Source: Anaerolineales bacterium (GTDB lineage Bacteria; Chloroflexota; Anaerolineae; Anaerolineales; Villigracilaceae). Taken from it: a stretch of DNA of 64,000 nucleotides. This document shows positions 16,174 through 25,948 of this stretch, piece by piece; positions within the stretch are counted from its first letter, which is position 1, and every line of letters starts with the position of its first letter. The position numbers were made by a program, and so were the translations under genes. The notes under the pieces are model-generated. The model had not been told where the DNA came from and ran no database searches. It saw only the letters and a program-made list of their open reading frames with translations. The stretch covers positions 707,833-771,832 of the forward strand of contig JAIXKJ010000003.1 of assembly GCA_026928255.1 (NCBI GenBank), in the 5' to 3' direction.

Positions 16174-17325
16174 CTAATTGCCGCCTTTGACTTCCGTCCA
16201 AATTCTATCGTAGAGCGCGGCGGCTTCGCCCACGTCTTCGGAATAAAATCCGTTGTCGAAAACTTCTTGCGGCGGGTTGGTAATCGGCGAATCAAAATAG
16301 TCGGCGTAGATTTCCGGCTTGTGATCTTTGGCGTAGGCAATCGCCGCCAAGTTCGGGTTGATGTATTGGAAGTCGCGCAGCGTCAGCCAGAAGACGTCGC
16401 CTTGCATGATGTAGTTCAGCCAGGCGTACGCCGCGTCCGCGTGCGGGGCGTCTTTCAACATCGCCCAGTTATCCGACCAAAGCGAAGCGCCTTCTTTGGG
16501 GTAGATAAACTCAAAGGCGGGATCTTCTTGATGCGCGATAAACGCCTCGCCCGTCCAAACGATGCCGAGATCCACGTCGCCCGCAATCAACGCGGACTTG
16601 GGGCTGTCGCTGTCAAAAATTTTGATGCTGGGAATCAACTCTTTGAGTTTGTTCTTCGCTTCTTCCAATTGCTTTGGGTCGCGGCTGTTGGGACTGTAAC
16701 CGAGCGTCGCCAACGTCATGCTGATGACGGTGCGCGAATCGTCAATGGAGATTATGCGCCCGGCGTATTCAGGATTCCATAAATCCGCCCAAGAGGTCGG
16801 AATGTCTTTCACCTTATCTGCGTTCACTACGATTGCGTCAATGCCCGCGAGATAAGGCAAAGTGTATTTATTGCCCGGGTCAAAGTAGCGATCCATCCAA
16901 TTCGGGTCGAGGTTTTTCATGTTTGGCAGCCGCGAATGATCGAGTTCTTGAACGACGTTTTGCCGAATCAAAAGCGGGACGATGTAATCCGTCGGCTGAA
17001 CTAAATCATACGCCGTTCCGCCCGAAGCAACTTTCGCGTACATTTCTTCATTGGCGGAATATTCGTCCACGTTTAGTTTGATGTTGTAAACCAATTTGAA
17101 ACAATCCAACATATCTTCGGGAAAATATTCCGTCCACACGAAAAGATTTAATTCTTTAGACGTTATGTCCATGCGCGGACTCGGTTCGGGGCATTCAAAA
17201 CCGGAGGAAGTTATTTTTGTTCCGCCTTCATTGACGGACGTTTTTCCGCCGCCGCAAGCGCTTAGCAAAACGCTAAGAATCCCCAACGCGGCAAACATAT
17301 CGAGCCATGATTTTCGCATCATCAT
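16174..17325 (-). CDS. potD: spermidine/putrescine-binding lipoprotein, paralogue 1
   Basis: This is a substrate-binding protein for a polyamine ABC importer. The signal sequence ends in a lipobox (SVLLSAC), so it is probably a membrane-anchored lipoprotein. The mature part starts from TSKELNLFVWTEYFPEDMLD and carries the PotD core (DLVQPTDYIVPLL, DSDSPKSALIAGDVDLGIVW). I chose the ATG at 17325, 4 bases after GGAG; two further ATGs follow in frame, and an upstream start at 17355 lacks a ribosome site. It is closely similar to the adjacent paralogue over its full length, showing tandem duplication. It is the last gene of the pot unit. Confidence 0.92.
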   Translation of the reverse strand: MMMRKSWLDMFAALGILSVLLSACGGGKTSVNEGGTKITSSGFECPEPSPRMDITSKELNLFVWTEYFPEDMLDCFKLVYNIKLNVDEYSANEEMYAKVASGGTAYDLVQPTDYIVPLLIRQNVVQELDHSRLPNMKNLDPNWMDRYFDPGNKYTLPYLAGIDAIVVNADKVKDIPTSWADLWNPEYAGRIISIDDSRTVISMTLATLGYSPNSRDPKQLEEAKNKLKELIPSIKIFDSDSPKSALIAGDVDLGIVWTGEAFIAHQEDPAFEFIYPKEGASLWSDNWAMLKDAPHADAAYAWLNYIMQGDVFWLTLRDFQYINPNLAAIAYAKDHKPEIYADYFDSPITNPPQEVFDNGFYSEDVGEAAALYDRIWTEVKGGN

Positions 17326-17371
17326 TTTTCTCCTTTTCAGCATGCGCCTATTCAAGAGTCCCCCAAACAGT

Positions 17372-17401
17372 TTCCCCGACGGGCGTTAACTCGTCGGGGA
17401 A
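17372..17401. repeat. 10-bp inverted repeat between the two potD genes
   Basis: TTCCCCGACG / CGTCGGGGAA with a 10-base loop. On the minus strand only a short U-run follows, so it is more likely an mRNA-stabilising or partial terminator hairpin that tunes the ratio of the two binding proteins. Confidence 0.6.
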
Positions 17402-17421
17402 AAATTAGCCGTTCAAAAAAA

Positions 17422-18570
17422 TCAGTTGCCGCCTTTGACTTCCGTCCAAATTTGGTCGTAAAGCGGAAGGGCTTCGCCCACGTCGTCAATGCGATGCGCG
17501 GCTTTCAACGCTTCCAGCGGCGGATTGGTAATCGTCGAGTTAAAGAACGGATCATACAAGTCTGGCGCGTTGGTTTTGGCGTAATCCAGCGCCGCCGTAT
17601 CAGGGTTCAAATAGGGGAAATCGCGCAACATCAGATAGAAGAGGTCGCCTTGCATGGTGTAGTTAATCCACGCATAAGCGGCGTCGAGGTGCGGCGCGCC
17701 AGTCGGAATCGCCCAGTTATCTTGCCAAATGACCGAGCCTTCGGTTGGGTAAACGAATTTGAAGGCGGGGTTCTCCTGGAAAGCGGTGAATGCTTCACCC
17801 GTCCAGACGATGCCCAAATCTACGTCGCCCGCAATGAGCGCGGTCTTCGGGCTGTCGCTGTCAAAGATTTTGATGCTAGGAATCAACTTCGCCAATTTTT
17901 CTTTCGCTTCTTTCAATTGAGCAGGGTCTTTGGTGTTGACGTCGTAGCCGAGCGTGAGCAAGGTCATGCCGATGATTACGCGGGAATCGTCCACCGTAAC
18001 GATGCGGCCGGCGTATTCAGGATTCCATAAGTCGGCATAAGACGTAGGCGGATTTTCCACCGTGTCGGAGTTGTACACAATCGCGTCTAAACCGCCTTCA
18101 TAGGGAATAGTGTATTGGTTGCCCGGGTCAAAGGCTTGATCCATGTAAGCGGGGTTTAAGTTCGCCAAAACGGGCAGTTTGCTTTTGTCTAATTTTTGAA
18201 GCAAGCCGTTGCGAATCATCGGGCTGATGGCGTAGTCGGTCGGCAAGACGAGGTCGTAGTTCGAGCCGCCCGCCGCGAGTTTGGCGTACATCTCTTCGTT
18301 AGCGGAGTATTCGCTATGGTTAATTTTCACGCCATAAACTAACTCGAAGCAGTCCTTCCATTCGTTGGGGATGTATTCCGTCCACACGAAAAGGTTTAAT
18401 TCTTTGGAAGTTACTTCCACGCGCGGATTCGGTTCGGGGCAGACAAACCCGTCCTTCGTAACTTTCGCGCCGTCGGCGGGCGCGTTCGCGTTTTTTCCGC
18501 CGCAAGCGGTCAGCGCGAAGCTGAAAATCGCCAGCACGGCAAACACTTTAAATAGCGTTTTTTGCAACAT
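17422..18570 (-). CDS. potD: spermidine/putrescine-binding lipoprotein, paralogue 2
   Basis: This is the second polyamine-binding lipoprotein. The start at 18570 (MLQKTLFKVFAVLAIFSF) has GGAG six bases upstream; a longer frame from 18603 has none. The lipobox is ALTAC. The core motifs parallel paralogue 1 (LNLFVWTEYIPNEWKDCF, DSDSPKTALIAGDVDLGIVW). It lies directly downstream of potC and so is likely the ancestral partner of this transporter. Differences in the putative ligand loops (ISPMIRNGLLQ versus IVPLLIRQNVVQ) leave room for different polyamine preference. Confidence 0.92.
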   Translation of the reverse strand: MLQKTLFKVFAVLAIFSFALTACGGKNANAPADGAKVTKDGFVCPEPNPRVEVTSKELNLFVWTEYIPNEWKDCFELVYGVKINHSEYSANEEMYAKLAAGGSNYDLVLPTDYAISPMIRNGLLQKLDKSKLPVLANLNPAYMDQAFDPGNQYTIPYEGGLDAIVYNSDTVENPPTSYADLWNPEYAGRIVTVDDSRVIIGMTLLTLGYDVNTKDPAQLKEAKEKLAKLIPSIKIFDSDSPKTALIAGDVDLGIVWTGEAFTAFQENPAFKFVYPTEGSVIWQDNWAIPTGAPHLDAAYAWINYTMQGDLFYLMLRDFPYLNPDTAALDYAKTNAPDLYDPFFNSTITNPPLEALKAAHRIDDVGEALPLYDQIWTEVKGGN

Positions 18571-18626
18571 TCTCTTCTCCTTTATTAGTTTAGCGACGCG
18601 CAACGCTTCCGCGCGATATGCCTATA

Positions 18627-19526
18627 TTATGCTTTAACCGTTTTGGATTCGCGGCTTTGAATCCATTGCAGAATCATCACGGCGGTAAAGACAATCAAAA
18701 TCCAAACGGTCGAGAGCGCGTTCACTTGCGGGCTGATGATGCGGCGCAACAAGCCGTAAACGTAGATGGGCAGGGTGGTCGAGCCCGGTCCGTTGGTGAA
18801 AAAGGTGATGACGAAATCGTCGAGCGAGAGGGTAAAGGCGAGCAACGCGCCTGAAAGGATGCCGGGCAAAATCGTTGGGAAGGTTACGCGCCAAAAGGTA
18901 ATCCATTCATTTGCGCCTAAATCCATCGCCGCTTCTTCAAAGGATTTGTCAAAGCCTTGCAATCGCGCCTGCACGACTAAGGTTACAAACGGAATCATAA
19001 ACGCGATGTGGCTGACGGTTACCGTCCCAATGCCGAGCGCGAGGCGGGCGTTGCCCGTCAAATGGAAGGCGTCGTTAATCCAACCGAAGGCTTGGCTGAA
19101 CAAACTCAGAATGCCGATGCCCATGACGATTTCCGGAATCACAATCGGGATGTAGAGCGCGAGTTGGGAGAACGGTTTAATTTTGAAGTCGTACCGTTGA
19201 AGCGCCAACGCCGCCATCGTCCCGATAATGGTGGCGACAATGGTGGCGACGACGGCGATCGTCAGCGTGTTTTTCGTCGCGCCCATGACGTTGCTGTTTT
19301 TCGTCAAATCGCAGTACCAGTGAAATGGTCCGCAGGGGCTGGCGACGACGGCGCTGCCTTGCATCTGAACTCGGTCGCTGTATTCGGTGATAAATCCTTC
19401 AAATTTTATGTTGGTCTTTGAGGCGTTGAAGGAGTAGAGAATCAAAATCACAATCGGCGCGTAGAGGAAGAAATACACGAGAATGGACGCGGCGACTACC
19501 CAAGGGGAACGGCGATGCGGATTCAT
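18627..19526 (-). CDS. potC: polyamine ABC transporter permease, PotC type
   Basis: This is an inner-membrane permease of 299 residues with six predicted helices. The first is at [20 protein letters not shown]. The EAA loop that contacts the ATPase is [21 protein letters not shown] longer periplasmic loop after helix 1 contains two Cys ([12 protein letters not shown]). The ATG overlaps the end of potB by 4 bases, so the two permeases are translationally coupled and probably form the heterodimer. Confidence 0.93.
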   Translation of the reverse strand: MNPHRRSPWVVAASILVYFFLYAPIVILILYSFNASKTNIKFEGFITEYSDRVQMQGSAVVASPCGPFHWYCDLTKNSNVMGATKNTLTIAVVATIVATIIGTMAALALQRYDFKIKPFSQLALYIPIVIPEIVMGIGILSLFSQAFGWINDAFHLTGNARLALGIGTVTVSHIAFMIPFVTLVVQARLQGFDKSFEEAAMDLGANEWITFWRVTFPTILPGILSGALLAFTLSLDDFVITFFTNGPGSTTLPIYVYGLLRRIISPQVNALSTVWILIVFTAVMILQWIQSRESKTVKA

Positions 19527-20446
19527 GCGGCTACAATCTCCTCTCCGAAGCCGAATTTGCGGGTGTAGAAGTAGGTAACGATGAGAGTCATTACCATCAA
19601 AATTAAGGAAGCGGCGGAGCCGAAGGCTGGATCGCGCGCGTCGAGAAATTGACGTTGAATCAAGTTGCCGACGAGGATGACTTGCTTCCCGCCCAACAAG
19701 TCGGAAACGACGAACGTTCCCATGACTGGCACGAAGACGAGAATCGTCCCCGCCACCACACCCGGCATAGAGAGCGGAAGCGTAACCCGCAAAAAGGTGC
19801 GGACGGCGTTCGCGCCGAGATCGGCGGCGGCTTCGTAAAGCGAGCCGTCAATTTTTTCGAGCGAGGTGTAAATGGGCAAAATCATGAACGGCAAAAATTC
19901 GTACACCATGCCGACTAAAACCGCGCCCGGCGTGTATAACATTTCCAGCGGCGTAAAGGGCAAATGCAAAAGGCTGGCGACCCAGCCGATGATGATGTTA
20001 ATCGCGCCTTCCTTTCGCAAGAGCATCATCCACGCATAAACGCGGATGACGAAATTCGTCCACAACGGAATTAGAACCATAAAAAGGTATATGTTGCGCT
20101 GGGCGGGTTTTGCGCGAGCGATGAAATATGACAGCGGATACGCCATGAGGATGACGACCACCGTCGTGTTGAAGGCTAAGGTCAGCGAGCGCCACAAGAT
20201 GTTGATGTAAAGCGGGTCGAAGCAAGTCGCGCTGCCGTCCGCGCAAGTGTGGGAAATGCCGATTAAGCGGGCGTAGTTGTCGAATGAAAACGTGTAAATG
20301 ACGTTTCCGTCGGGGCTGCGTTTTCCGAAACTCACGATCAACGTCAGGATGAGCGGGATGATTAACAGCACGAACATCCATAAGGTTGTCGGAAGCGCAA
20401 GGAAAGTCCCTTGCATGGATTTGCTTTCACGAAGGCGTTTTAACAT
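19523..20446 (-). CDS. potB: polyamine ABC transporter permease, PotB type
   Basis: This is the other permease, 307 residues with six predicted helices. The first is [20 protein letters not shown]. The EAA loop is [21 protein letters not shown] periplasmic loop near 70-80 has a Cys pair ([12 protein letters not shown]), an insertion I do not know from E. coli PotB. It begins 2 bases after the potA stop and overlaps potC by 4 bases. Confidence 0.93.
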   Translation of the reverse strand: MLKRLRESKSMQGTFLALPTTLWMFVLLIIPLILTLIVSFGKRSPDGNVIYTFSFDNYARLIGISHTCADGSATCFDPLYINILWRSLTLAFNTTVVVILMAYPLSYFIARAKPAQRNIYLFMVLIPLWTNFVIRVYAWMMLLRKEGAINIIIGWVASLLHLPFTPLEMLYTPGAVLVGMVYEFLPFMILPIYTSLEKIDGSLYEAAADLGANAVRTFLRVTLPLSMPGVVAGTILVFVPVMGTFVVSDLLGGKQVILVGNLIQRQFLDARDPAFGSAASLILMVMTLIVTYFYTRKFGFGEEIVAA

Positions 20447-20448
20447 GG

Positions 20449-21564
20449 CTATCCCTTTTTCAAGATAAGCGTATTTTCAGGCATGAACAAAAGCGTAATC
20501 ATCTGTTCTTTGGAATAGAACGATGACGGGTCGAGCCTTGAAATGCGGTTTTGTTCCATCACCTTCAAACGCGCGCCTTGCATATCCACATAGACATGCG
20601 TGTCCGAGCCGATGTAAACGGAGTTCAACACCTTCGCTTTGAACAGCGTGTCGCCGTCCGCTTCTCGCTCGACAATGCGGATTTTTTCGGGGCGCATCGA
20701 AACCGCCACTTCTTCGCCGTTGACAAAATCGGGCGACATCGGCATGCCTTTTAATTCCGCGTTTAATACGGGGACGTAAACCGTCGCCTCGTCCTTAGAA
20801 ATTTCTTTGATCACGCCTTCGAGGAAATTTGACTCGCCGATAAAATCCGCCACAAATTTATTCGTCGGGCGTTCGTAAATTTCGACGGGCGTCGCCAATT
20901 GCTGCACCTTGCCTTTGCTCATCACCGCGATGCGGTCGGACATGGTCAGCGCTTCTTCTTGGTCGTGCGTTACATAGATGAACGTAATGCCCAATTGCTG
21001 CTGCAAGGCTTTCAATTCCAATTGCATTTCCTTGCGGAGTTTTAAGTCCAACGCGCCGAGCGGCTCGTCGAGCAGCAAGACGCTCGGCGTTTTGACCAAC
21101 GCCCGCGCCACCGCCACGCGCTGTTGCTGTCCGCCGGAGAGTTGCTTCGGCTGACGACGCTCCATGCCCGTCAGTTGCACCATTTCCAGCGCCCGCCCGA
21201 CGCGCTTCTTAATCTCGCTTTTTTCAACGCCTTCCATTTCCAACCCGAAGCCGATATTCTGCGCGACGGTCATGTGTTGAAAGAGCGCGTAACTTTGAAA
21301 GACCGTGTTCACCTTGCGCTGAAACGGCGGGATATGTCCCATCGGCTGACCTTCAATGAAGACTTCGCCTTCGGTGGGCCATTCAAAGCCCGCAATCATC
21401 CGCAAAGACGTGGTCTTTCCGCAGCCCGACGAACCGAGCATTGAAAAGAATTCGCCGTTCTTAATCTGCATCGTTACATGATCTACGGCGCTTAATTCGT
21501 TCCCCTCTGGCGTGATAAATTTCTTTACGACATCGCGCAATTCAACTGCAAATTCACTGCTCAT
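20449..21564 (-). CDS. potA: polyamine ABC transporter ATP-binding protein
   Basis: This is the ATPase that powers polyamine import. Walker A is GSSGCGKT (44-51), the signature is LSGGQQQR, Walker B is [12 protein letters not shown], and the switch His lies in [10 protein letters not shown]. Residues from about 240 form the C-terminal TOBE/OB regulatory domain ([14 protein letters not shown]), giving 371 residues as in PotA. GGAG lies seven bases before ATG. It starts the transport unit and is preceded by a hairpin after patA, so read-through from the catabolic genes is possible. Confidence 0.95.
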   Translation of the reverse strand: MSSEFAVELRDVVKKFITPEGNELSAVDHVTMQIKNGEFFSMLGSSGCGKTTSLRMIAGFEWPTEGEVFIEGQPMGHIPPFQRKVNTVFQSYALFQHMTVAQNIGFGLEMEGVEKSEIKKRVGRALEMVQLTGMERRQPKQLSGGQQQRVAVARALVKTPSVLLLDEPLGALDLKLRKEMQLELKALQQQLGITFIYVTHDQEEALTMSDRIAVMSKGKVQQLATPVEIYERPTNKFVADFIGESNFLEGVIKEISKDEATVYVPVLNAELKGMPMSPDFVNGEEVAVSMRPEKIRIVEREADGDTLFKAKVLNSVYIGSDTHVYVDMQGARLKVMEQNRISRLDPSSFYSKEQMITLLFMPENTLILKKG

Positions 21565-21590
21565 CTATCTTCTCCGTTCGTAAAATGTAG

Positions 21591-21628
21591 GCTTCTGAAA
21601 CGCCGCTTATTCTCGACGTTTCAGAAGC
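21591..21628. repeat. 12-bp perfect inverted repeat between patA and potA
   Basis: GCTTCTGAAACG / CGTTTCAGAAGC with a 14-base loop starts 6 bases below the patA stop. On the minus strand the following bases (CTACATTTTACG) hold only a short U-run, so it is a weak terminator or a processing site separating catabolic from transport genes. Confidence 0.6.
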
Positions 21629-21633
21629 GCGGA

Positions 21634-22998
21634 TTACATGGATTTGCCAATCTCTTGCAGGGCGTCGCCTAAACGATCTAACAACGCATCCATTTGCGGA
21701 TAAGTTACCACCAACGGCGGCTCGATGCGGACCGTCTGCGCGCTAGTCAACGTGCCAGCCACGAGAACCTGCCGCTTGAAAAGTCCCGAAGCGACTTTAT
21801 ATCCCGTCTCTGGGTTTTTGAAATGCATCCCAATTAACAGCCCCTTTCCGGTAACTTTTTCAAAAATGTTCGGGTATTTTACAACAAAATCTTGCAGTTT
21901 TGACATTAAATACGCGCCTTTTTCCGCCGCTTGCTCCCACAGTTTTTCGCGCAAAGTAACATGAATCGCGGAAATCGCCGCCGAACACGCCAACGCGCCG
22001 CCGCCCGTCGTCGTTGTGTGCATAAATGGATTTGGATACATCATCGGATGATAAATCTCTTCGGTGGTCGTTACGGCGCTGATCGGCATCACGCCGCCGC
22101 CGAGCGATTTGGCGACAGTCATAATATCAGGGACGACGTTCCAATGTTCCACGCCCCAAAGTTTGCCCGTGCGCCCCAAACCCGTCTGCACTTCGTCGGC
22201 GATTAAGAGCGTCTCGTATTTTTTCGTCGCGGCGCGGACGCGGGGCCAGAAATCGTCCGGCGGAACAATCGCGCCCGATTCGCCCTGAATCGGCTCGAAG
22301 ACGACGGCAGCCACGCCAATGCCCACTTTGTCGCAAATGTCCAACTGGCGCTCGACCGCGTCCGCGTCGCCGAAGGGGACGTGATAAATTTGCCCCGCGT
22401 ACATCTGCCCCAACGGGGCGCGATAATCCGCTTTGCCCATCAACGAAAGCGAACCCATCGTCTTGCCGTGAAAGCCTTTCAACGCCACAATAAACGCGGA
22501 TTTGCCCGTGTACAGCTTTGCGATTTTCATCGCGGCTTCGTTGGCTTCCGTGCCGCTCGCGCCGAACCAACTGTATTTCAAATCGCCGGGCGTAATTTCC
22601 GCCATCAACTTCGCCAACACGCCGCGCAACGGATCGAGCAATTCTTGCGAAGGCATCGGCGAGCGGTCGAGTTGCGCTTTGACGGTGCGAATCACTTCGG
22701 GATGACTCCAGCCTAAATCCAACATGCCGTAGCCGCCGAGAAAATCCAGATACTCGCGCCCCATCACGTCTTTGAAGACCGCGCCCTGACCGCCCCATTC
22801 CACCGCCGCCCAGTCGCCCGCTTCGGTTACGCTTTTGCGATATTCCAACCAGTTGCGGTTGTAGTGTTCCGCAAAATTCGATTTCGATTCTTTGATAATT
22901 TTTTGCGCCTGTTCTTGAGACGGAAATTCGTTCTTTTGAATTAGGTCTATCCACTCCGCCGAATAATCCAACGCATTTTCATAGTCCATCATAATCAT
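21634..22998 (-). CDS. patA: putrescine aminotransferase (class III)
   Basis: This PLP enzyme converts putrescine and 2-oxoglutarate to 4-aminobutanal and glutamate, the first catabolic step. At 454 residues it matches the E. coli enzyme (about 459) and has its features: DFLGGYGMLDLGWSHPEV, SWFGASGTEANEAA and the PLP lysine in TVAKSLGGGVMP. Its place beside the polyamine importer supports putrescine as substrate. Several ATGs cluster at the start (22998, 22992, 22989) with only a weak ribosome site; it lies 20 bp after mmsA and is likely co-transcribed. Confidence 0.9.
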   Translation of the reverse strand: MIMMDYENALDYSAEWIDLIQKNEFPSQEQAQKIIKESKSNFAEHYNRNWLEYRKSVTEAGDWAAVEWGGQGAVFKDVMGREYLDFLGGYGMLDLGWSHPEVIRTVKAQLDRSPMPSQELLDPLRGVLAKLMAEITPGDLKYSWFGASGTEANEAAMKIAKLYTGKSAFIVALKGFHGKTMGSLSLMGKADYRAPLGQMYAGQIYHVPFGDADAVERQLDICDKVGIGVAAVVFEPIQGESGAIVPPDDFWPRVRAATKKYETLLIADEVQTGLGRTGKLWGVEHWNVVPDIMTVAKSLGGGVMPISAVTTTEEIYHPMMYPNPFMHTTTTGGGALACSAAISAIHVTLREKLWEQAAEKGAYLMSKLQDFVVKYPNIFEKVTGKGLLIGMHFKNPETGYKVASGLFKRQVLVAGTLTSAQTVRIEPPLVVTYPQMDALLDRLGDALQEIGKSM

Positions 22999-23018
22999 TC
23001 ATCCATTCTTTATATCGC

Positions 23019-24485
23019 TTAAAATTTTCTCGTCCATTCTTTGGGCCAGCGCTCGATAACCACTTTTTTCTGCGTGAAAAATTCCACCGCGTCGGTACTT
23101 TGTCCGTGCATATCGCCGAAGAAGGAATCCTTCCAGCCGCTAAACGGGAAGAACGCCATCGGCGCGGCGACGCCGATATTGACGCCGATATTGCCCGCCT
23201 CCGCCTCGTAGCGAAACCTCCGCGCCGCGTTGCCGCTGCTGGTGAACAAACTCGCCTGATTGCCGTACTGTCCGCTGTTGACCAATTGAATCGCGTCGTC
23301 AATCGTGTTGACGTGCATGAGACTCAGCACGGGTCCGAAAATTTCGGTTTTGGCAATTTCGCTTCCGGGCTGGACCTCGGAGAGAATCGTCGGCTTGACG
23401 AACGCCCCGCCCTCGAAGCCTTGAATGCGCGCCCCGCGCCCGTCCACTGGAACGCCCGCGCCTTCGCTCGCGCCCAGCGCAATCAACTGCTCGACGCGCT
23501 GTTGCGAAGCGGAGTTAATCAACGCGCCCATTTGCACGCCCGCGTCCATGCCGTAGCCGACCACGCGAGACGAAGCCGCATCGCAAATTAATTCGGTAAA
23601 TTCGTTTTTCGATTCGCCTACCGTTACCGCAAGCGAGACCGCCAAACAGCGCTGACCCGCGCAACCGAACGCCGAATCCGCGACGATGCGCGTGGTCATT
23701 TCCATATCTGCGTCGGGCAAAATGATGACGGGATTCTTCGCGCCTCCTTGTGCTTGAACGCGCTTGCCATGCGCCGCCGCCGTCGCGTAAACGTACTTCG
23801 CTACTTTCGACGAGCCGACAAACGTTACGGCGCGGATGATCGGGTGTTCCAAAATTCCGTCCACCGCTTCTTTCGCGCCGTTGATCATGTTGACCACGCC
23901 CTTCGGAAAGCCGACCTGCTCGATGAGTTTGAAAATATATTGCATGGTCATCGGCACTTTTTCGGACGGTTTGATGATGTAGGTGTTGCCCGCCGCCAGC
24001 GCGTAGGGCAAATACCAAAACGGAATCATGCCCGGAAAATTGAACGGCGCAATCGTGGCGCACACGCCGACGGGCTGACGAATCATCAATTCGTCAATGC
24101 CCGGCGCGATGTCTTCCACAAATTCGCCCTTGCCCATGTGCGGCATTCCGCAAGCGACTTCGACGTTTTCGTAAGCGCGCACCATTTCGGCTTTGGCTTC
24201 TTCAAAAGTCTTGCCGCATTCTTCGGTGATGAGTTTGGCGATTTCGTCGCCGTGTTCGCGCATGATGTTGCGAAGTTTGAACAAATATTGCACGCGGTCG
24301 TTGACCGGCGTTCTGCGCCAACCGTCGAAGGCGGCGCGCGCGGCTTGAGCGGCGGCGTCCACGTCCGCTTTGGATGACAGCGGCGTTTTAGCGATGACTT
24401 GTCCCGTCGCGGGGTTGATCACGTCCGCGTGTTCGGCGACGTTGGGCTTTACCCATTCGCCGTTGATGTAGTTAAGGATTTCCAT
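23019..24485 (-). CDS. mmsA: methylmalonate-semialdehyde-type aldehyde dehydrogenase (CoA-acylating)
   Basis: This is an NAD-dependent aldehyde dehydrogenase of the MmsA/IolA type. The family marker around the catalytic Cys is [10 protein letters not shown], and the N-terminus ([10 protein letters not shown]) and length of 488 fit. MmsA enzymes turn methylmalonate or malonate semialdehyde into propionyl- or acetyl-CoA. Beside putrescine and other aminotransferases, the real substrate may be malonate semialdehyde (from beta-alanine, a spermidine/spermine product) or another omega-aldehyde; this is inference. GGAG lies five bases before the ATG. Confidence 0.9.
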   Translation of the reverse strand: MEILNYINGEWVKPNVAEHADVINPATGQVIAKTPLSSKADVDAAAQAARAAFDGWRRTPVNDRVQYLFKLRNIMREHGDEIAKLITEECGKTFEEAKAEMVRAYENVEVACGMPHMGKGEFVEDIAPGIDELMIRQPVGVCATIAPFNFPGMIPFWYLPYALAAGNTYIIKPSEKVPMTMQYIFKLIEQVGFPKGVVNMINGAKEAVDGILEHPIIRAVTFVGSSKVAKYVYATAAAHGKRVQAQGGAKNPVIILPDADMEMTTRIVADSAFGCAGQRCLAVSLAVTVGESKNEFTELICDAASSRVVGYGMDAGVQMGALINSASQQRVEQLIALGASEGAGVPVDGRGARIQGFEGGAFVKPTILSEVQPGSEIAKTEIFGPVLSLMHVNTIDDAIQLVNSGQYGNQASLFTSSGNAARRFRYEAEAGNIGVNIGVAAPMAFFPFSGWKDSFFGDMHGQSTDAVEFFTQKKVVIERWPKEWTRKF

Positions 24486-24537
24486 GGTTACTCCAATTCA
24501 AGTTGAAGGTTACAGGTTGAAAGTTGAAAGTTCAAAA

Positions 24538-24563
24538 ACCTTAAACTTGCAACCTTAAACCTC
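24538..24563 (+). repeat. dispersed 26-bp intergenic repeat, copy 2
   Basis: It begins ACCTTAAACTTGCAACCTTA and matches copy 1 at 4222-4247 at 22 of 26 bases. The flanking bases 24492-24537 continue with GGTTGAAAGTTGAAAGTTC, a tandem 7-base-like pattern. The repeat touches the stop codon of the adjacent aminotransferase. Confidence 0.55.
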
Positions 24564-25887
24564 ACGCCGCGCTATCGTCCGCGATTTCCAGCGCTTCGTC
24601 AATGATCGCCAAGCCTTCGTCCAATTGTTCTTTGGTGATGCAAAGCGGCGGCACGACGAAGAGCATGCTTCCCATGTTGTTCGCCATAATGAAAGTAAAC
24701 AACCCTTTGGCGCGCAACGCCTTGTTGACTTCCGCCATGACGGGCGCGGGCATGATTTTTTTCGTCTCGCGGTCGGCGACTAATTCCAGCGTAGAAAAAA
24801 GCCCAATGTAGCGGACGTCGCCCACAGACGAATGCCGCGCTTTCATATCTTCCAAACGCTCGCCGAGATATTTCCCCAGCGTTCGCGCGTTTTCGATTAA
24901 ATTATCTTCCTCGTAAACTTCAATTGCGGCGAGCGCGGCGGCGCAGGATAAGGCGTGCCCGTTGTAGGTCAAGCCTGCGTAGAGATACTTGTCGTCGAAA
25001 AATTCGGCGATTTTATCCGAGACGATGACCGCGCCGAGCGGAGCGTAGCCGCTGGTGATGCCTTTGGCGGTCGTGATGATGTCGGGGACGACGTTCCAGT
25101 TGTCCACCGCAAACCATTCGCCCGTGCGCCCCCAGCCGCTCATCACTTCGTCGGAGATGAGCAGGATGCCGTATTTGTCGCAAATCTCGCGGACGCGGGG
25201 CCAGTAATCATCAGGCGGGACGATGATGCCGTTCGAGCCGACCACGCCTTCCATGATGATCGCGGCGATTTTGTCGGGACCTTCGTACTGGATGATTTCT
25301 TCCAAATGCGAAATGCACTCGCGTTTGCACGAATCGGGTTTTTGACCGAAGGGGCAGCGATAGCAATGCGGATTGAGAAAATGCACGCCGCCGGGCATGA
25401 CGGGTTCGACGGCGAGTCGGCGATAGTCGCCAGTCAACGCGATGGAGCCGTGCGTCGCGCCGTGATAGGAACGATACTGCGCCAAAATTTTATGACGACC
25501 GGTGTAGAAGCGCGCAATCTTGATCGCGTTTTCGTTGGCTTCCGAGCCGCCGAGCGCGAAGAAAGTTTTTTTCAAATTGCCCGGCGTAACTTCGGCGAGT
25601 TTTTTTCCGAGTTGGGCGCGGACGTCCGTTGTGTTGCCCGGGTGGACGAAGCACAACTTCGCGGCTTGGTCTTGGATGGCTTTGACGACTTTGGGATGTT
25701 GATGCCCGATGTTGGTGTTCATCAACTGCGACGAAAAATCCATGTAGCGTTTTCCGTCGGCGTCCCAAAAATAAATTCCTTCGGCTTTTTCAACCGCAAT
25801 CGGGTTGACTTGTCCCTGCACAGACCACGAGAAAAAAGTGTACTCTTTGCTCAGGTCAACGATTTCTTGGGTGGATAGTTTGGTCAT
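24562..25887 (-). CDS. class III aminotransferase (taurine/beta-alanine--pyruvate type)
   Basis: This PLP enzyme acts on omega-amino acids or amines. The motifs are GGSEANENAIKIARFYTGR, SDEVMSGWGRTGEW and the PLP lysine in TTAKGITSGYAP. A Cys cluster (CYRCPFGQKPDSCKREC) is as in taurine-pyruvate aminotransferase relatives. I chose the ATG at 25887 with GGAGG four bases upstream, over a TTG at 25908. In this locus it could transaminate beta-alanine or 4-aminobutyrate and feed MmsA with semialdehyde; I cannot choose between these. 442 residues. Confidence 0.88.
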   Translation of the reverse strand: MTKLSTQEIVDLSKEYTFFSWSVQGQVNPIAVEKAEGIYFWDADGKRYMDFSSQLMNTNIGHQHPKVVKAIQDQAAKLCFVHPGNTTDVRAQLGKKLAEVTPGNLKKTFFALGGSEANENAIKIARFYTGRHKILAQYRSYHGATHGSIALTGDYRRLAVEPVMPGGVHFLNPHCYRCPFGQKPDSCKRECISHLEEIIQYEGPDKIAAIIMEGVVGSNGIIVPPDDYWPRVREICDKYGILLISDEVMSGWGRTGEWFAVDNWNVVPDIITTAKGITSGYAPLGAVIVSDKIAEFFDDKYLYAGLTYNGHALSCAAALAAIEVYEEDNLIENARTLGKYLGERLEDMKARHSSVGDVRYIGLFSTLELVADRETKKIMPAPVMAEVNKALRAKGLFTFIMANNMGSMLFVVPPLCITKEQLDEGLAIIDEALEIADDSAA

Positions 25888-25899
25888 AATGCCTCCGTC

Positions 25900-25948
25900 A
25901 ATTACCAATTACTAATTACTGGCAATTAGTAATTAGTAATTGGTAATT
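25900..25948. repeat. 21-bp perfect inverted repeat, AT-rich, between two aminotransferase genes
   Basis: The arms 25900-25920 and 25928-25948 are exact reverse complements around a 7-base loop (GGCAATT). Each arm is itself a near-tandem of AATTACYAATTACT. The right arm runs into the stop codon of the upstream aminotransferase. It has no GC clamp or U-run, so it is not a standard terminator; it could form an RNA hairpin between two cistrons or be a short repeat element. Confidence 0.8.

Noticed and set aside
24955..25878. 307-codon open frame opposite the taurine-type aminotransferase
   Set aside because: Antisense frame created by GC codon bias; no motif, and the opposite strand has clear PLP-enzyme signatures.
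25900..25948. CRISPR array or phage attachment site
   Set aside because: The repeat is a single inverted pair with AT-rich inner repeats, no spacers, no cas genes, no integrase.
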